From the NCBI GenBank assembly GCA_941918925.1, contig OW799233.1:79673797-79737796 (forward strand): 64,000 nt of DNA, in the 5' to 3' direction. The translations under genes were made by a program, and so were the position numbers. Source of the DNA: Phyto melanocephala. Taxonomy: Eukaryota; Arthropoda; Insecta; Diptera; Rhinophoridae. Each line of letters opens with the position of its first letter. Position 1 is the stretch's first letter. Below the pieces are notes generated by a model. The model did no database searches. It was not told the origin of the DNA and was given only the letters and a program-made list of their open reading frames with translations. This document shows positions 45,328 to 56,445 of the stretch, piece by piece.

Positions 45328-45632
45328 TAAGCAAACGACTCCACACGGAAAATAAAAAACTAACTTGCGCAAGTGACTTGCCTAGTCAGAAAGGGGTGTA
45401 AGAACAGCTCAGCTGGTAATGTTTACGTTTTCATAAACGCTTTTTACTGTGCAGTTGTCTCTTTTGTTAAATTTATTAGATTGAGTGATTTTACTAATTT
45501 TTTAAAGATTTCGTGATTTAAATATTGATTTTATCTAATTAAAAAACAGTTTTCTAAATAAATATTTATTGTTTTTTTTTGCGTTTGTAATAAAATGTTT
45601 GAATTAAAATAATTTGATGATATTTGTCTCTA

Positions 45633-46110
45633 AAAGGGCTATTAGACACCCATATTTGTCTTAAGACATGTGTATGGCATACTTTGGGTTTAGCTATTAC
45701 ACTGTCAATGCTGACGGCATACTTCATTACACAGAAATTTTTAAAGCGAAAACATGGCAATGAAGCGAAAGGTTGTCAATTCACTTAATCTGATCTGATT
45801 TTATTTGGCACAATTGTGGGAAGCTTTTATATTTCTCAATAAACTCTTTCCAGAAAATAATATTAGAGATATTTTTTTTAATTTGCGATATGCACACAGC
45901 AGCGGCAAAAATTTAAATGAGTTTTTGTATAAAGTATGACAGACACGCTATTAGATGAGTATGTTGGTATCCGACAGACTCAGGTTTTCAAAAATTTTTG
46001 AAAACCAACATACATGTCTGACATACTCGGCATACATGCTATTACACAGTGAGATTTGGTATGCCATCGTACATGTCTTAAGACAAGTATGCGTGTCTAA
46101 TAGGCCTTTA
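45633..46110. mobile_element. MITE with ~38-bp inverted repeats
   Basis: Ends share AAAGG-CTATTAGACAC-CATA-TTGTCTTAAGACATGT in inverted orientation. A perfect 24-bp palindrome GGTTTTCAAAAA/TTTTTGAAAACC lies near 45983-46006. Coding content absent; superfamily undecided. Confidence 0.75.
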
Positions 46111-46176
46111 AGTGACGATTTTCTCTCCAAAGCTTCTGGCAACGCTGCTTTAGCCGTAAATAGCAATAATAAAAAT

Positions 46177-47670
46177 AACAAATAAGAGCGCTACATTCGG
46201 CCGTGCCGAATGTTATATACCCTTCACAACGTGTAGTCATGCAATCACATACGTACATACATATAAAAACATACATATATAAAAACATCCCATTGTAAAA
46301 TTATAAATTCACGTATGTATGTTAAAAAAACAAAAAAAAAAAAATAAAAAAAAAATTTAAAAAAAAATTAAAAAAAAAATTTAAAAAAAAATTAAAAAAA
46401 AAAAAAATTTTTAAAAAAACAAGTAAAAGCGCTATATTCGGCCGTGCCGAATCTTATATACCCTTCACAACGTGTAGTCATGCAATAACAGTAAATTCAC
46501 GTATGTATGTTAAAAAAACAAAAAAAAAAAACAAATTTAAAAAAAATTTAAAAAAAAAAATTTAAAAAAAAATTAAAAAAAAAAAATTATTATATACATA
46601 TATATAAAAAAAAAAAAAAATAAAAAAAATAAAAAAAAAAAAATTAAAAAAAAAAAAAAAAATAATAAAAATATATATAATATATTAAATTAAAAATAAA
46701 AAAAAAAAATAAAAAAAAAATTAAAAAAAAAATTTTTTAAAAAATTAAAAAAAAAATTTTTTTGGCTCAGCTGGGATTCGATGCCACGTTTTCCCTAACC
46801 AGTATACACGTTTGTATGTATGTATGTTGTTGTTGTAATGTTGTTTTTGTGAAAAGAAAATCGAGGTGGTCGTGGGTTTTTGCTCATATCTCAGTTGTTT
46901 ATGTACCGATGTTTCTGATTTTCAATAGCGATCTACTCCCGAATATTTCTGATATTTTAATACCTTACCCGGGTCCAACCTATGTCGGGGGGCTTCAAAA
47001 AGTTGATTTCAACATACACACGGACAGACGGTCAGACGGACAGACTGACAGGGCTTAATCGACTTCCCTATTCATAAGCTTTCAGAAAATATATACTTTA
47101 TGGGGTCGGAAATGAAAATTGTAGAAATTTCACACGGAATGACAAACCTATATATACCCTTTTTCACTGTGTGAAGGGTATAATAAAAAAATATAAATAA
47201 TATATTAAATAAAAAATAAAAAAAAATTAAAAAAAATTTTTTAAAAAATTAAAAAAAAAAATTTTTTGGCTCAGCTGGGATTCGATGCCACGTTTTCTCT
47301 AACCAGTATACACGTTTGTATGTATGTATGTTGTTGTTGTAATGTTGTTTTTGTGAAAAAAAATCGAGGTGGTCGTGGGTTTTTGCTCATATCTCAGTTG
47401 TTTATGCACCGATGTTTCTGATTTTCAATACCGATCTACTCCCGAATATTTCTGATATTTTAATACATCACCCGAGTCCAAGCGATGTCGGGGGGCTTCA
47501 AAAAGTTGATTTCAACATACACACGGACAGACTGACACAGCTTAATCGACTCCCCTATTCACAAGCTTTCAGAAAATATATACTTTATGGGGTCGGAAAT
47601 GAAAATTGTAGAAATTTCATACGGAATGACAAACCTATATATACCCTTTTTCACTCTGTGAAGGGTATAA
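46177..47670 (-). mobile_element. DINE-1-like repeat, type 1, split by another copy
   Basis: Left part 46177-46417 carries the 3' stem-loop and ends in an A-rich run; right part 47184-47670 resumes in A-rich sequence and continues through the A/B-box core to CACTCTGTGAAGGGTATAA. The copy at 46418-47183 is inserted in the A-rich centre. Confidence 0.85.
46418..47183 (-). mobile_element. DINE-1-like repeat, short subfamily, nested
   Basis: Nearly identical to 44646-45327, including the private deletion and all listed marker bases; they differ mainly in A-rich tract length and one base in ACCTA(G/T)GTCGG. It interrupts another DINE-1-like repeat. Confidence 0.88.
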
Positions 47671-47705
47671 AAACACATAAAATCTGTGGCTTGGAGCTTA
47701 ACGCT

Positions 47706-48990
47706 GGGTCTCCACGTAGCAATTTTCATTGCTAAGCATAAGCAAAAACGTCGGCAGAATAACGGCACTTTATTGCTAAAGTGTGTTTATTTTCATTGGA
47801 TGGAGAACACGGCACAAGTAATCTATATATATAAAAGTGAAACTCTGTGTGTGTGTGTGTGTTAGCTATAGACTCCGAAACTGTAAAACCGATCAGGCTC
47901 AAACTTTGGTAAGTTGTTGTACACATACCAGGGAGTGTTTATGGGTAAAAAAAGTGGGCGGGGCCACGACCATAAAAAATTAGTTATCAGTTTTAGCTAC
48001 TTGCACTTGACCGATTTTTCTGAAACTTTGCACACATATCGAGCTGTCACGACTAAATAATTTCGTGATAAGAAAAGTGGGCGGGGCCACGCCCCTAAAA
48101 AAGATTTAATTTTGAGGTACTTGCACTGGACCGATTTTTCTGAAACTTTGCACACATACTAAGCTTTCATAACCATATAATTTCGTGATTAGAAAAGTGG
48201 GCAGGGCCACGCCCATAAAAAAGGGTTTTAATTTTGAGGTACTTACACCAGACCGATTTTTCTGAAACCTTACACACATATCGAACTGTCATGACTAAAT
48301 AATTTCGTGATTAGAAAAGTGAGCAGTGCCACGCCCATAAAAAATAGGTATCATTTTGAGGTACTTGCACTGGACCGATTATTCTGAAACTTTGCACACA
48401 TATAAAGCTGTTATGACTTTACAATTTCGTGATTAGAAAAGTGGGCAGGGCCACGCCCATAAAAACAATTATAATTTTGAGGTACTTGCACTGGTACGAT
48501 TCTTCTGAAGCTTTGCACACCTATTGAGCTGTTATGACCTTACAATTTCGTGATTAGAAAAGTGGGCAATGCCACGCCCATAAAAAAGTTATAATATTTA
48601 GGTTTTTGCACTTGATATTCAATTAAAATTCAGAATGCATTTCGATTCATTAAGGGGCGTAGCAACGCGCGCCGGGTTTGGCTAGTTTATTTATAAAATT
48701 TAATATTTTTGTTTTAATTTTTATGGTTTTTTTGAAATACCTCACTCTAAATTATTATCAGGTTAAATTATTTTAATTTTCCTTTGTTTCTGCAAAGAAA
48801 AACAAAAACTTTAAAGAAAATTAAAAGGATTTTGACAGCTAATTGCAGCAATAATTGCTCAAGCAATCAGCAGAGCAATGATTGCGCAATGCATTGCTAC
48901 ATATATCAATTTGCGGTCTACACATCGCAATTTCTATGGACGCAATCAAATTTGACAATTGCGGTAGTAAATATTGCTACGTGGAGACCC
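47706..48990. mobile_element. TIR element split by a Helitron
   Basis: Left GGGTCTCCACGTAGCAATTT and, inverted at the right, GGGTCTCCACGTAGCAATAT. Subterminal ATTGC/GCAAT motifs are abundant on both sides. Without the Helitron (47822-48685) the element is about 420 bp. Target duplication not certain. Confidence 0.75.
47822..48685 (+). mobile_element. Helitron (non-autonomous), complete ends
   Basis: Starts TCTATATATATAAAAGTGAA after an A and ends GCGCGCCGGGTTTGGCTAG before a T, with a GC-rich stretch ahead of CTAG. The interior is six or so tandem units of about 120 bp built around CTTGCACTGGACCGATTTTT, AATTTCGTGATTAGAAAAGT and GGGCAGGGCCACGCCCATAA. No coding sequence. Family relatives at 7407-7834. 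Confidence 0.92.
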
Positions 48991-49807
48991 CGGGTAAAGG
49001 GCCAATGTCAATTTTTTTGTTTTTTTGAGTTAATCCAAGGCGAATTCATTATCAGGTGGTGGTAATTCTACAACAAATACAACATTAAAAAAACAACATG
49101 GGTTTTATTATTGCTTCAGAATATCGATGTGTCAATATCAGCTGAGTGAAACAAAGCATTTTGTTTGTAAAAAAAAATTTAAAAAAATGTGTACTGGAAA
49201 CCCTACCCTGTGAAGTTCAGTCGTTATATTAGTTATAACTTCGGCAGTCATTTGGTAGTCAAAGTTATAAAATATCGGTTGCTTCCACGATTTACGAAGC
49301 CATCGGCCCATAACCACTTGTACATAGTTTTCTGGTGTTCTAACGGAATCAGCAGCTTCGTCATATTTAAAGGTTTCCATTACTTTCATTTCGTCAAAAA
49401 CTAGTACGCAGATTTTATCCTGAGGGTCAAGATAGGTGTTTTGGCTCATAAGGTCTATAGCTGTTGTAAGTATGCCTTCGCCGAGATTAACTTTACGGCA
49501 CCAGCGCTGCAACGTCCAAACGTGGGGTAATGGAAATCCTTTTTTGTACAGATGGTTATATGTTCTAGGGCCGGAGGCATGTAAGCAAATGGCACTAGAA
49601 ATATCAGGCCGCCTCCAATTAATGTTGGCTGGATCCATTATCTCGCGCATCTGTCCCTCCATAAATATAGCGCGCATTGCGTCAACAACTTTATTTGCTT
49701 TGGCCAGGTTACATTTAAGCTCCTTTATATCAGACTCTAAGCTTTTGATTTTATCTAAATACGGTTTAACATAAGCTGCAACTACCTGTCTGTAGTAAAA
49801 GTTATTT

Positions 49808-52036
49808 TTATACCCGCAACCAAAAAATGGTGGGGGTATATTCATGGGCTATATCGGAATATTAGGAAGTGAGTTATAGCTCGGAATGCAAGAGTAGGTC
49901 GAAAAAACCGTGTCCTACGAACATCGAATAAAATGGTATTGTGTCCAAACGGATTAACGTACAGTCATGAAACTTCAGATATATATTTCTCGAGTCAAAA
50001 CAATATTTTCCATTAAAAATTACCTAAATCTAATCATTAGGAAAGGAGTTATCGATCAAAATGTACGAAAATTTATACCGCACAGTGTATTTTTCGGTAT
50101 ATTTAAAAACAAAAACGTCATAAAAGCAACAAAATTGGATGTACGACCCTGAAATTTTGCACACTTTGCTTTTTGGTGAGACGCTTTTTTGCAACGGAAA
50201 ATCAATGTGCCACGCCCACTTTTACGCCCACCTCCCATATAACGTTTTACCAAAAATTCATATAATTTCTCTATTAATAAAGATTTTGGAATAATAAAGG
50301 GCTATGTTGAAACAGCTAAAATGCAATCATTCGCAAAAATAACTTTGACACGCCTACTATAACGCCCACTCTTCACGTTATCTACCGTTAATGAAATTTA
50401 AAAGCTCATAAAACCGCCAAAATTAGAGGTATGATGATCAAATTTGCTACGTATATCTCCCTAGGCAATGACATTATTGTGCCAAAAAATTAAGGTGACA
50501 CGCCCACTTTTACGCCCACCTCCCATATAACGTTTTACCTAAAATTCATATGATTTCTCTATTAATAAAGATTTTGGAATAATAAAAGGCTATATTGAAA
50601 CATCTAAAATGTACTCATTCGTAAAAATAACTTTGACATGCCTACTATAACGCCCACTTTTCACGTTATCTACCGTTAATGAAATTTAAAAGCTCATAAA
50701 ACCGCCAAAATTAGAGGTATGATGATCGAATTTGCTACGTATATCGCCCTAGGCAATGTCATTATTGTGCCAAAAAATTAAGGTGACACGCCCACTTTTA
50801 CGCCCACCTCCCATATAACGTTTAACCTAAAATTCATATGATTTCTCTATTAATAAAGATTTTGGAATAATAAAAGGCTATATTGAAACATCTAAAATGT
50901 ACTCATTCGTAAAAATAATTTTGACACGCCTACTATAACGCCCACTTTTCACGTTATCTACCGTTAATGAAATGTTAAAGCTCATTAAACCGACAAAATT
51001 AGAGGTATGATGAGGAAATTTGCTACATATATCCTTCTAATCAATGTAGTTGTTGTGCCAAAAAGTTTAGGTGACACGCCCACTATAACGCCTACCTCCC
51101 ATATAACGGGTTTTCTTAAATTCATGTAATTTCTCTATTGACAAAGTTTTTGGGAAAATAAAGAACTATATTGAAATATCTAAGTTGTATTTATTAGCAG
51201 AAACTTTATTGATACGCCTACTTTAATGCCCACTTTCATTGAAAGACTACATTTACAAAAGCATTTTAGTAGCATATCGAAGTTATAAAGGGTGGTTAAA
51301 TTTTAAGGGCTGATGTTGAATTTAAATAAAACACAAATTATTTAGGAAATTAATATTATTTCTTTTTGTAATGATAATATTTGTACGGTTCAATTATGTA
51401 TTTAACAAAATATCGGCCAAATGACCCCCCCCCATCCTTGGCGCCACTCCTCTATCTGATGGTCCAAATTTTCAATGACAATGTTGATGCTCAATTGTTG
51501 GGCACGATGATGAGTCGAGATTGACTGCTCTTTTGCCACAATATCGCAAAAAACAGCAATGGTTCCCATTCAACGAACTAAGAAGGCATTAACAGATTTT
51601 CTAACATTTTATACAGACCTGTTTTGCAGAAATTTAAATATTTTTTACAATTTTCCCGATTGTGGACGAATTTAAACGATTATGTTGATCAAAATAATTA
51701 CAAAGTGCACAAAATGCATTCTGATTTGACCGCCCATTTTTATAAAGAACCTGAACAACTTTAAAGCGTTGTTTATTTGCATAAATTGAGTAAGTTTGAG
51801 ATTGAGAAATGTCAAACGAAATGCAGAAAACAAATTTAAAGACTAGGTGTAGTTCACCTTCAACATGGGCCCTTAAAATTTAACTACCCTCTACAAAGAA
51901 AGTGATACATGTTTTATTTTAAAGAGATTATTCCATAGCGATTAACAAAATAATAAATATTGTGCTTTAAATGTACACAAAATTGGTGGTGGGTATAAAA
52001 GATTCGGCACAGCCGAATATAGTGCTCTTACTTGTT
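49808..52036 (+). mobile_element. DINE-1-like repeat, type 2, with 288-bp tandem units
   Basis: Starts TTATACCCGCAACC, ends with the ATTCGGC-ACA-GCCGAAT stem-loop and CTCTTACTTGTT. Three exact 288-bp steps separate CACGCCCAC landmarks at 50211, 50499, 50787 and 51075, so the body contains a tandem array absent from the other type 2 copies. Lies in an intron of the P-type transposase gene. Carries a nested MITE. Confidence 0.88.
51288..51891. mobile_element. 604-bp Tc1/mariner-type element, relative of 6652-7054
   Basis: TA at 51286-51287 and 51892-51893; ends AAGGGTGGTTAAATTTTAAG and inverted AGGGTAGTTAAATTTTAAG. About 200 bp more than the 6652 copy, including a minus-strand frame AKEQSISTHHRAQQL and NLDHQIEEWRQGWG that may derive from transposase coding sequence (the first part resembles mariner helix-turn-helix sequence). 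Not strong enough to call a gene. Confidence 0.8.
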
Positions 52037-52883
52037 TGTTTATAAATGGTTTAAATGCAAACAATTTGATTTTAAAAATACATGAACGTAATTAAAAATT
52101 CTATACGAAACTTACTCTGTTTGTGTTTCTTTTTCAGAAAACATCTCTTTTTGTGGCTGATCTGTTGCATATCCCAAAGGAAATTCAATAGGATTTATTT
52201 TGTGAAGTGATGACTGGTCCGTCACGTATGGGGCCGAAAATGTAATTTTGTCTAGTAATATGTAATATACTTATAATAATACCAATACAACAGTAGTTTA
52301 AAATTATTTACTTACTTTGGCACAGCATGCGGCAATAAAGCGACACTTTTTTCTTACTTGATCATATTTGACTGCGCAAAGTGATCCGAGCAAACTACGG
52401 CGTGTCGGGAGAAGTCCAGACTACAAATTTTGCTCCATTTCAGCCGGCGATCGTCATTTGGTACACGAAAGAAGCTTCCATTTCCAGGTTTTTGCTTCTT
52501 TTTGCATATGCAACAACTTTTCATTTTTATACCCTTCACCTGTGGTGCACAAGCGTATATATAGCTTTGTCATTCCGTTTGTAATTTCTACAATTTTCAT
52601 TTCCGATCCCATAAAGTATATATTTTCTGAAAGCTTATGAATAGAGGAGTCGATTAAGCCCTGACCGTCTGCCCGTCTGTCCGTGTGTTGGTTGAAATCA
52701 ACTTTTAGGAGCAACTAAATGTTCCTCAGATCTGTATATGATATCAATCTCTTGGAAATATCCAGGAATGAATCGCTATTGAAATTCAGCACAATCGCCC
52801 CATAACTTTCTGAGATATGAGCAAAAAACCACGACCACCTCGTTTTTTTACACAACTACAACAACAACATACTTATATACATA

Positions 52884-53771
52884 AAGGGTGTTTTTTTACA
52901 GGTTTTTTTTTTCGAATAGAGATAAAACTGGCATTTTGTGGTCAAATCTGGCAACTCTAATGTCATTTATGTTCAGTTTGGTTTGCCATTTCATCATGAA
53001 CAGGTTGACAAAAGAACAACGCTTGCAAATCGTGCAAATTTATTTCGAAAATTGAGATTGATCTCGATGCTGATTTTCATCGCAAAATTTTGTTCCGTGA
53101 TGAGGCTCATTTTTGTTTGAATGGCTACGTCAACAAGCAAACTTGCCGCATTTGGAGTGAAGAGAATCCACATGCGACCCTTGAGACGCCATTACATCCA
53201 CAAAAACTGAGTGTATGGGCTGGTGGAGTCATTGGGCCATACTTCTTCCGAAATAATGCTGGAGAGGCAGTTACCGTTAATGGAGACCGGTATAGAGCCA
53301 TGATAACCGACTATTTTGTTCCCGAATTGGATGGCATGAATGTGGATGAGTTGTGGTTCCAACAAGACGGCGCTTCATGCCACACAGCGCACGCCAGAAT
53401 CGATTTATTGAAGGAAACATTCGATGAGCGCATAATTTCGCGGAATGGACCTGTCAATTGGCCACCAAGATCGTGTGATTTGACACCATTGGATTATTTT
53501 CTTTGGGGATATGTGAAGTCGCTCGTCTACGCCAACAAACCAGAAACGTTAGGGGAATTGCAAGCCAACATTCGTGGCGTTATTGCCGACATACGGCCCC
53601 ATATGCTCGAAAAAGTGGTTAAAAATTGGACCTGTAGAATTGGCTTTATTCGAACCAGCCGCGGCGGCCACATGCCTGAAATCATATTTAAACATTAATG
53701 GCATAAAATTATCCTTCCAATAAAGCCAAATTGATGGTCATTAAAGTTCTATACCACTGAAAAACACCCGA
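52884..53771 (+). mobile_element. mariner, DD41D, internally deleted
   Basis: TA on both sides (52882-52883, 53772-53773). Ends AAGGGTGTTTTT and inverted TCGGGTGTTTTT. At 888 bp it is about 350 bp shorter than the 1,241-bp DD41D copy at 17964 because the N-terminal half of the gene is missing. The rest is open. Confidence 0.9.
52996..53698 (+). pseudogene. DD41D mariner transposase lacking the DNA-binding half
   Basis: ATG at 52996 gives MNRLTKEQRLQIVQIYFEN, a stop, then after a junction near 53060 ADFHRKILFRDEAHFCLNGY and an uninterrupted catalytic core to 53698. Catalytic aspartates: FRDEAHF, WFQQDGASCHTA, and SCDLTPLDYFLWGY, with 41 residues between second and third. C-terminus ends MPEIIFKH. 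The helix-turn-helix and linker are deleted, so it cannot bind its ends, yet the catalytic part has no stop, meaning it is young. Confidence 0.9.
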
Positions 53772-54837
53772 TACATGCAAAAAACATGCCAAAAAAAAAA
53801 TTACAAAAAAAAAATATATTAAAAATAAAAAAAAAATAATAAAAAAAAATTACAAAAAAAAAATTAAAAAAAAAAATTTAAAAAAGTTTTTTAAAAATTT
53901 TTGTAAAAATTTATTTAAAAAAATTTAAAAAAAAATAATAAAATATAAATAATATCTTAAATAAAATAAGATAAAATTTTTTTGGCTCAGCTGGGATTCG
54001 ATGCCACATTTAGTCTAACCAGTATATACATATGTACGTATTTGATATGAGATGAATGGTGATACAAACAATTGTTATTGCATGACAACACGTTGTGAAG
54101 GGTATATAAGATTCGGCACGGCCGAATATAGCACTGTTACTTGTTTTACTTTTTAAATATCTTCGCACAATAATATATTGTCGAAATTTTTTTTTCATAC
54201 TTTAAGCAAAAAACTCTAAATAAAACTTTTATTAAAACACTTAAAAACACTTTTAAAAATCAACTTTTCAAATAGCACCTTCAATCAAATTCTTATTAGT
54301 AATTACTATTATTAAAGCTACAAATGTAAACAAATGTAAACATAAACAACTTTTGACAGGCCAGCAATTATTTATGCAAAGAAAAAAGTAGATCAACTGT
54401 GTTTTCAACACCACCTGATAATGAATTCGCCTTGAGTTAATCATTGCATGAGATTTGTTTTCTCTGTAAGGCGAATGCTATTTTCAATATACTTTTTATA
54501 CCCTTCACAGAGTGAACAAGTAAGAGCGCTATATTTGGCCGTGCCGAATCTTATATACCCTTCACAACGTGTAGTCATGCAATAACAGTGGTTTGTGTCA
54601 CCATTCATCCCATATGAAATACGTACATACATATAAAAACATACATATATAAAAACGTCCCATTGTAAAATTCTAAATTCACGTATGTATGTATGTTAAA
54701 AAAAGAAAAAAAAAGAAAAAAAAAATTAAAAAAAAATTATTATGTATATAATATATATAAAAAAAAATTAAAAAAATATTTAAAAGAAAATAATAATAAA
54801 AACATAAATACAATATTAAATAAAAAAATAAAAAATT

Positions 54838-55679
54838 TCAGTATACTCTGACAAATCATCATGAATAGACTCACGTTTGAACAACGCTACGAAATTATCC
54901 AAATTTACTTTGAAAATCAGTCGTCGATTCGCGCTTGTTTTATCGCAAAATTGTGTTCAGCGATGAGGCGCATTTTTGGCTTAACGGGTTTGTTAATAAG
55001 CAAAATTGCCGCATATGGAGCGAGACCAATCCACAAGAGACCCTACAGACTCCATTACATCCAGAAAAATGCACCGTTTAGTGCGGTTTTCACGCTGGTG
55101 GCATCATCGGACCTTATTTCTTCAAAAATGAGGCCGGAGCTCGCGTTACGGTCAATGGAGATCGTTACCGCACCATGATCAATGATTTTTTGTTTGAAAA
55201 TATGGATGACATTGATCCGGAGGAGATGTGGTTTCAACAGGATGGCGCTACGTGCCATACGGCGAACGCAACCATCGACTTATTGAAATCAAAATTTGGC
55301 GATAAGTTGATTTCGAGAAATGGACCTGTCAATTGGCCTCCAAGGTCGTGCGATTTGACACCTCTCGATTATTTCCTGTGGGGCTACGTGAAGTCACTGG
55401 TTTATGCTGATAAACCAGCAACAATTGACGCCTTGGAGGCCAGCATTTTTCGTGTTATTCGTGACATACGGCCAGCAGTGCTCGAAAAAGTGACCCAAAA
55501 TTGGACGTCTAGAATGCGCTTCGTCAAGAACAGCCGCGGTGCCCATATGCCCGAAATCATTTTTAAATGTTAATGTCACGTATTGATCTTTCGAATAAAA
55601 AAAAAATTTTGATTACAATTTAATTTTTTGTGTTATTTTTTACAATTTCAAGTTCTATCGGGCTTAAAAAAACACCCTT
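54838..55679 (+). mobile_element. mariner, DD41D, 5'-truncated
   Basis: The right end is intact: inverted AAGGGTGTTTTTTTAAGCCC followed by TA (55680-55681). No matching left end is present. About 58 bp of host A-rich sequence (AAAAGAAAATAATAATAAAA ... ) occurs on both sides, at 54774-54832 and 55706-55765, indicating a duplication of the flank rather than a simple insertion. Confidence 0.8.
54861..55573 (+). pseudogene. DD41D mariner transposase lacking the DNA-binding half, second copy
   Basis: MNRLTFEQRYEIIQIYFENQ at 54861, then a junction near 54930 into YRKIVFSDEAHFWLNGFVNK in another frame. A conserved tryptophan before CGFHAGGIIGPYFF is a TAG stop (near 55079). From 55175 the frame is open with WFQQDGATCHTA and SCDLTPLDYFLWGY (41-residue spacing), ending MPEIIFKC. 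It has lost nearly the same N-terminal segment as the 52996 copy. Confidence 0.88.
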
Positions 55680-56445
55680 TATATAATATTTAAAAAAAAA
55701 ATAAAAAATAAATATTTAAAAGAAAATAATAATAAAAACATAAATAAAATATTAAATAAAAAAATAAAAACAAAATAAAAAAAATATAAAAAAAAAATTT
55801 AAAAAAAATTTTTTTTTGGCTCAGCTGGGATTCGATGCCACGTTTTCTCTAACCAGTATACACGTTTGTATGTATGTATGTTGTTGTTGTAATATTGTTT
55901 TTGTGAAAAAAAATCGAGGTGGTCGTGGGTTTTTGCTCATATCTCAGTTGTTTATGTACCGATGTTTCTGATTTTCAATACTGAATATTTCTGATATTTT
56001 AATACCTTACCCGGTTCCAACCTATGTCGGGGGGCTTCAAAAAGTTGATTTCAACATACACACGGACAGACTGACAGAGCTTAATCGACTCCCCTATTCA
56101 TAAGCTCTCAGAAAATATATACTTTATGGGGTCGGATATGAAAATTGTAGAAATTTCACACGGAATGACAAACCTATATATACCCTTTTTCACTGTGTGA
56201 AGGGTATAAATATATATATATATATAAATAAAATATATATAAATAAATACATCTTGGTAGTGTGCGTGTGTGTAAAATACCTATGTACGCATATTCATTC
56301 ATACGTATGTTAATATTTCAATAGTGTTGGCTACTGCGTAACAACAGCTATAACTTTAATTCAACTTAGTGTGCGTCGTATAAATACTTATAAACACATA
56401 CGCATTCATACGTATTGTTAATACTTAAATAGTATTTGCTTTTTA

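Larger units (their letters stand above)
49138..52524 (-). pseudogene. P-type transposase with THAP domain, exons separated by insertions
   Basis: Exon 1: ATG at 52524, MKSCCICKKKQKPGNGSFF ... LKWSKICSLDF ... CSDHF, a C2CH THAP zinc finger that in P elements binds the transposon ends; an in-frame TAA follows MIK, then LLPHAVPK and a GTAAGT donor at 52315. A probable exon 2 at 52254-52115 reads PYVTDQSSLHKINPIEFPLG up to a GTAAGT. The type 2 repeat occupies the next intron. Exon 3 (about 49790-49150) has a leucine-rich coiled segment, ISSAICLHASGPRTYNHLYK, FPLPHVWTLQRWCRKVNLG, LVFDEMKV with the first catalytic aspartate, and WKQPIFYNFDYQMT. The gene then stops: the GTP-binding insertion and the remaining catalytic residues are deleted. 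Confidence 0.9.
52527..54145 (+). mobile_element. DINE-1-like repeat, type 1b, split by a mariner
   Basis: Starts TTATACCCTTCACCTGTGGT just 3 bp upstream of the THAP start codon, and ends with the stem-loop and CACTGTTACTTGTT. The central module with TGGCTCAGCTGG and its A-rich flank is in the opposite orientation, relative to the element's ends, compared with type 1 copies. Sister copy at 56939-57668 lacks the mariner. Confidence 0.85.
49036..54434 (-). mobile_element. P-superfamily transposon, 5.4 kb with nested inserts
   Basis: The outer ends are 26-bp perfect inverted repeats beginning CAAGGCGAATTCATTATCAG and the flanks are exact 8-bp duplications AGTTAATC (49028-49035 and 54435-54442), as in P elements. 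The interior encodes a THAP-type zinc finger and a P-type transposase on the minus strand. Nested inside are a type 2 DINE-1-like repeat with its own MITE and a type 1b DINE-1-like repeat with a mariner, which together account for about 3.85 kb. The original element was thus about 1.55 kb, already internally deleted compared with a full P element of about 3 kb. Confidence 0.95.
54496..56209 (-). mobile_element. DINE-1-like repeat, type 1, with a mariner
   Basis: Here the left boundary is TTATACCCTTCACAGAGTGA joined directly to ACAAGTAAGAGCGC, and the right boundary is TCACTGTGTGAAGGGTATAA, so the unit has 20-bp inverted ends with one mismatch. The same left junction recurs at 56446. The mariner at 54838-55679 lies in the A-rich centre. 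Confidence 0.8.
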
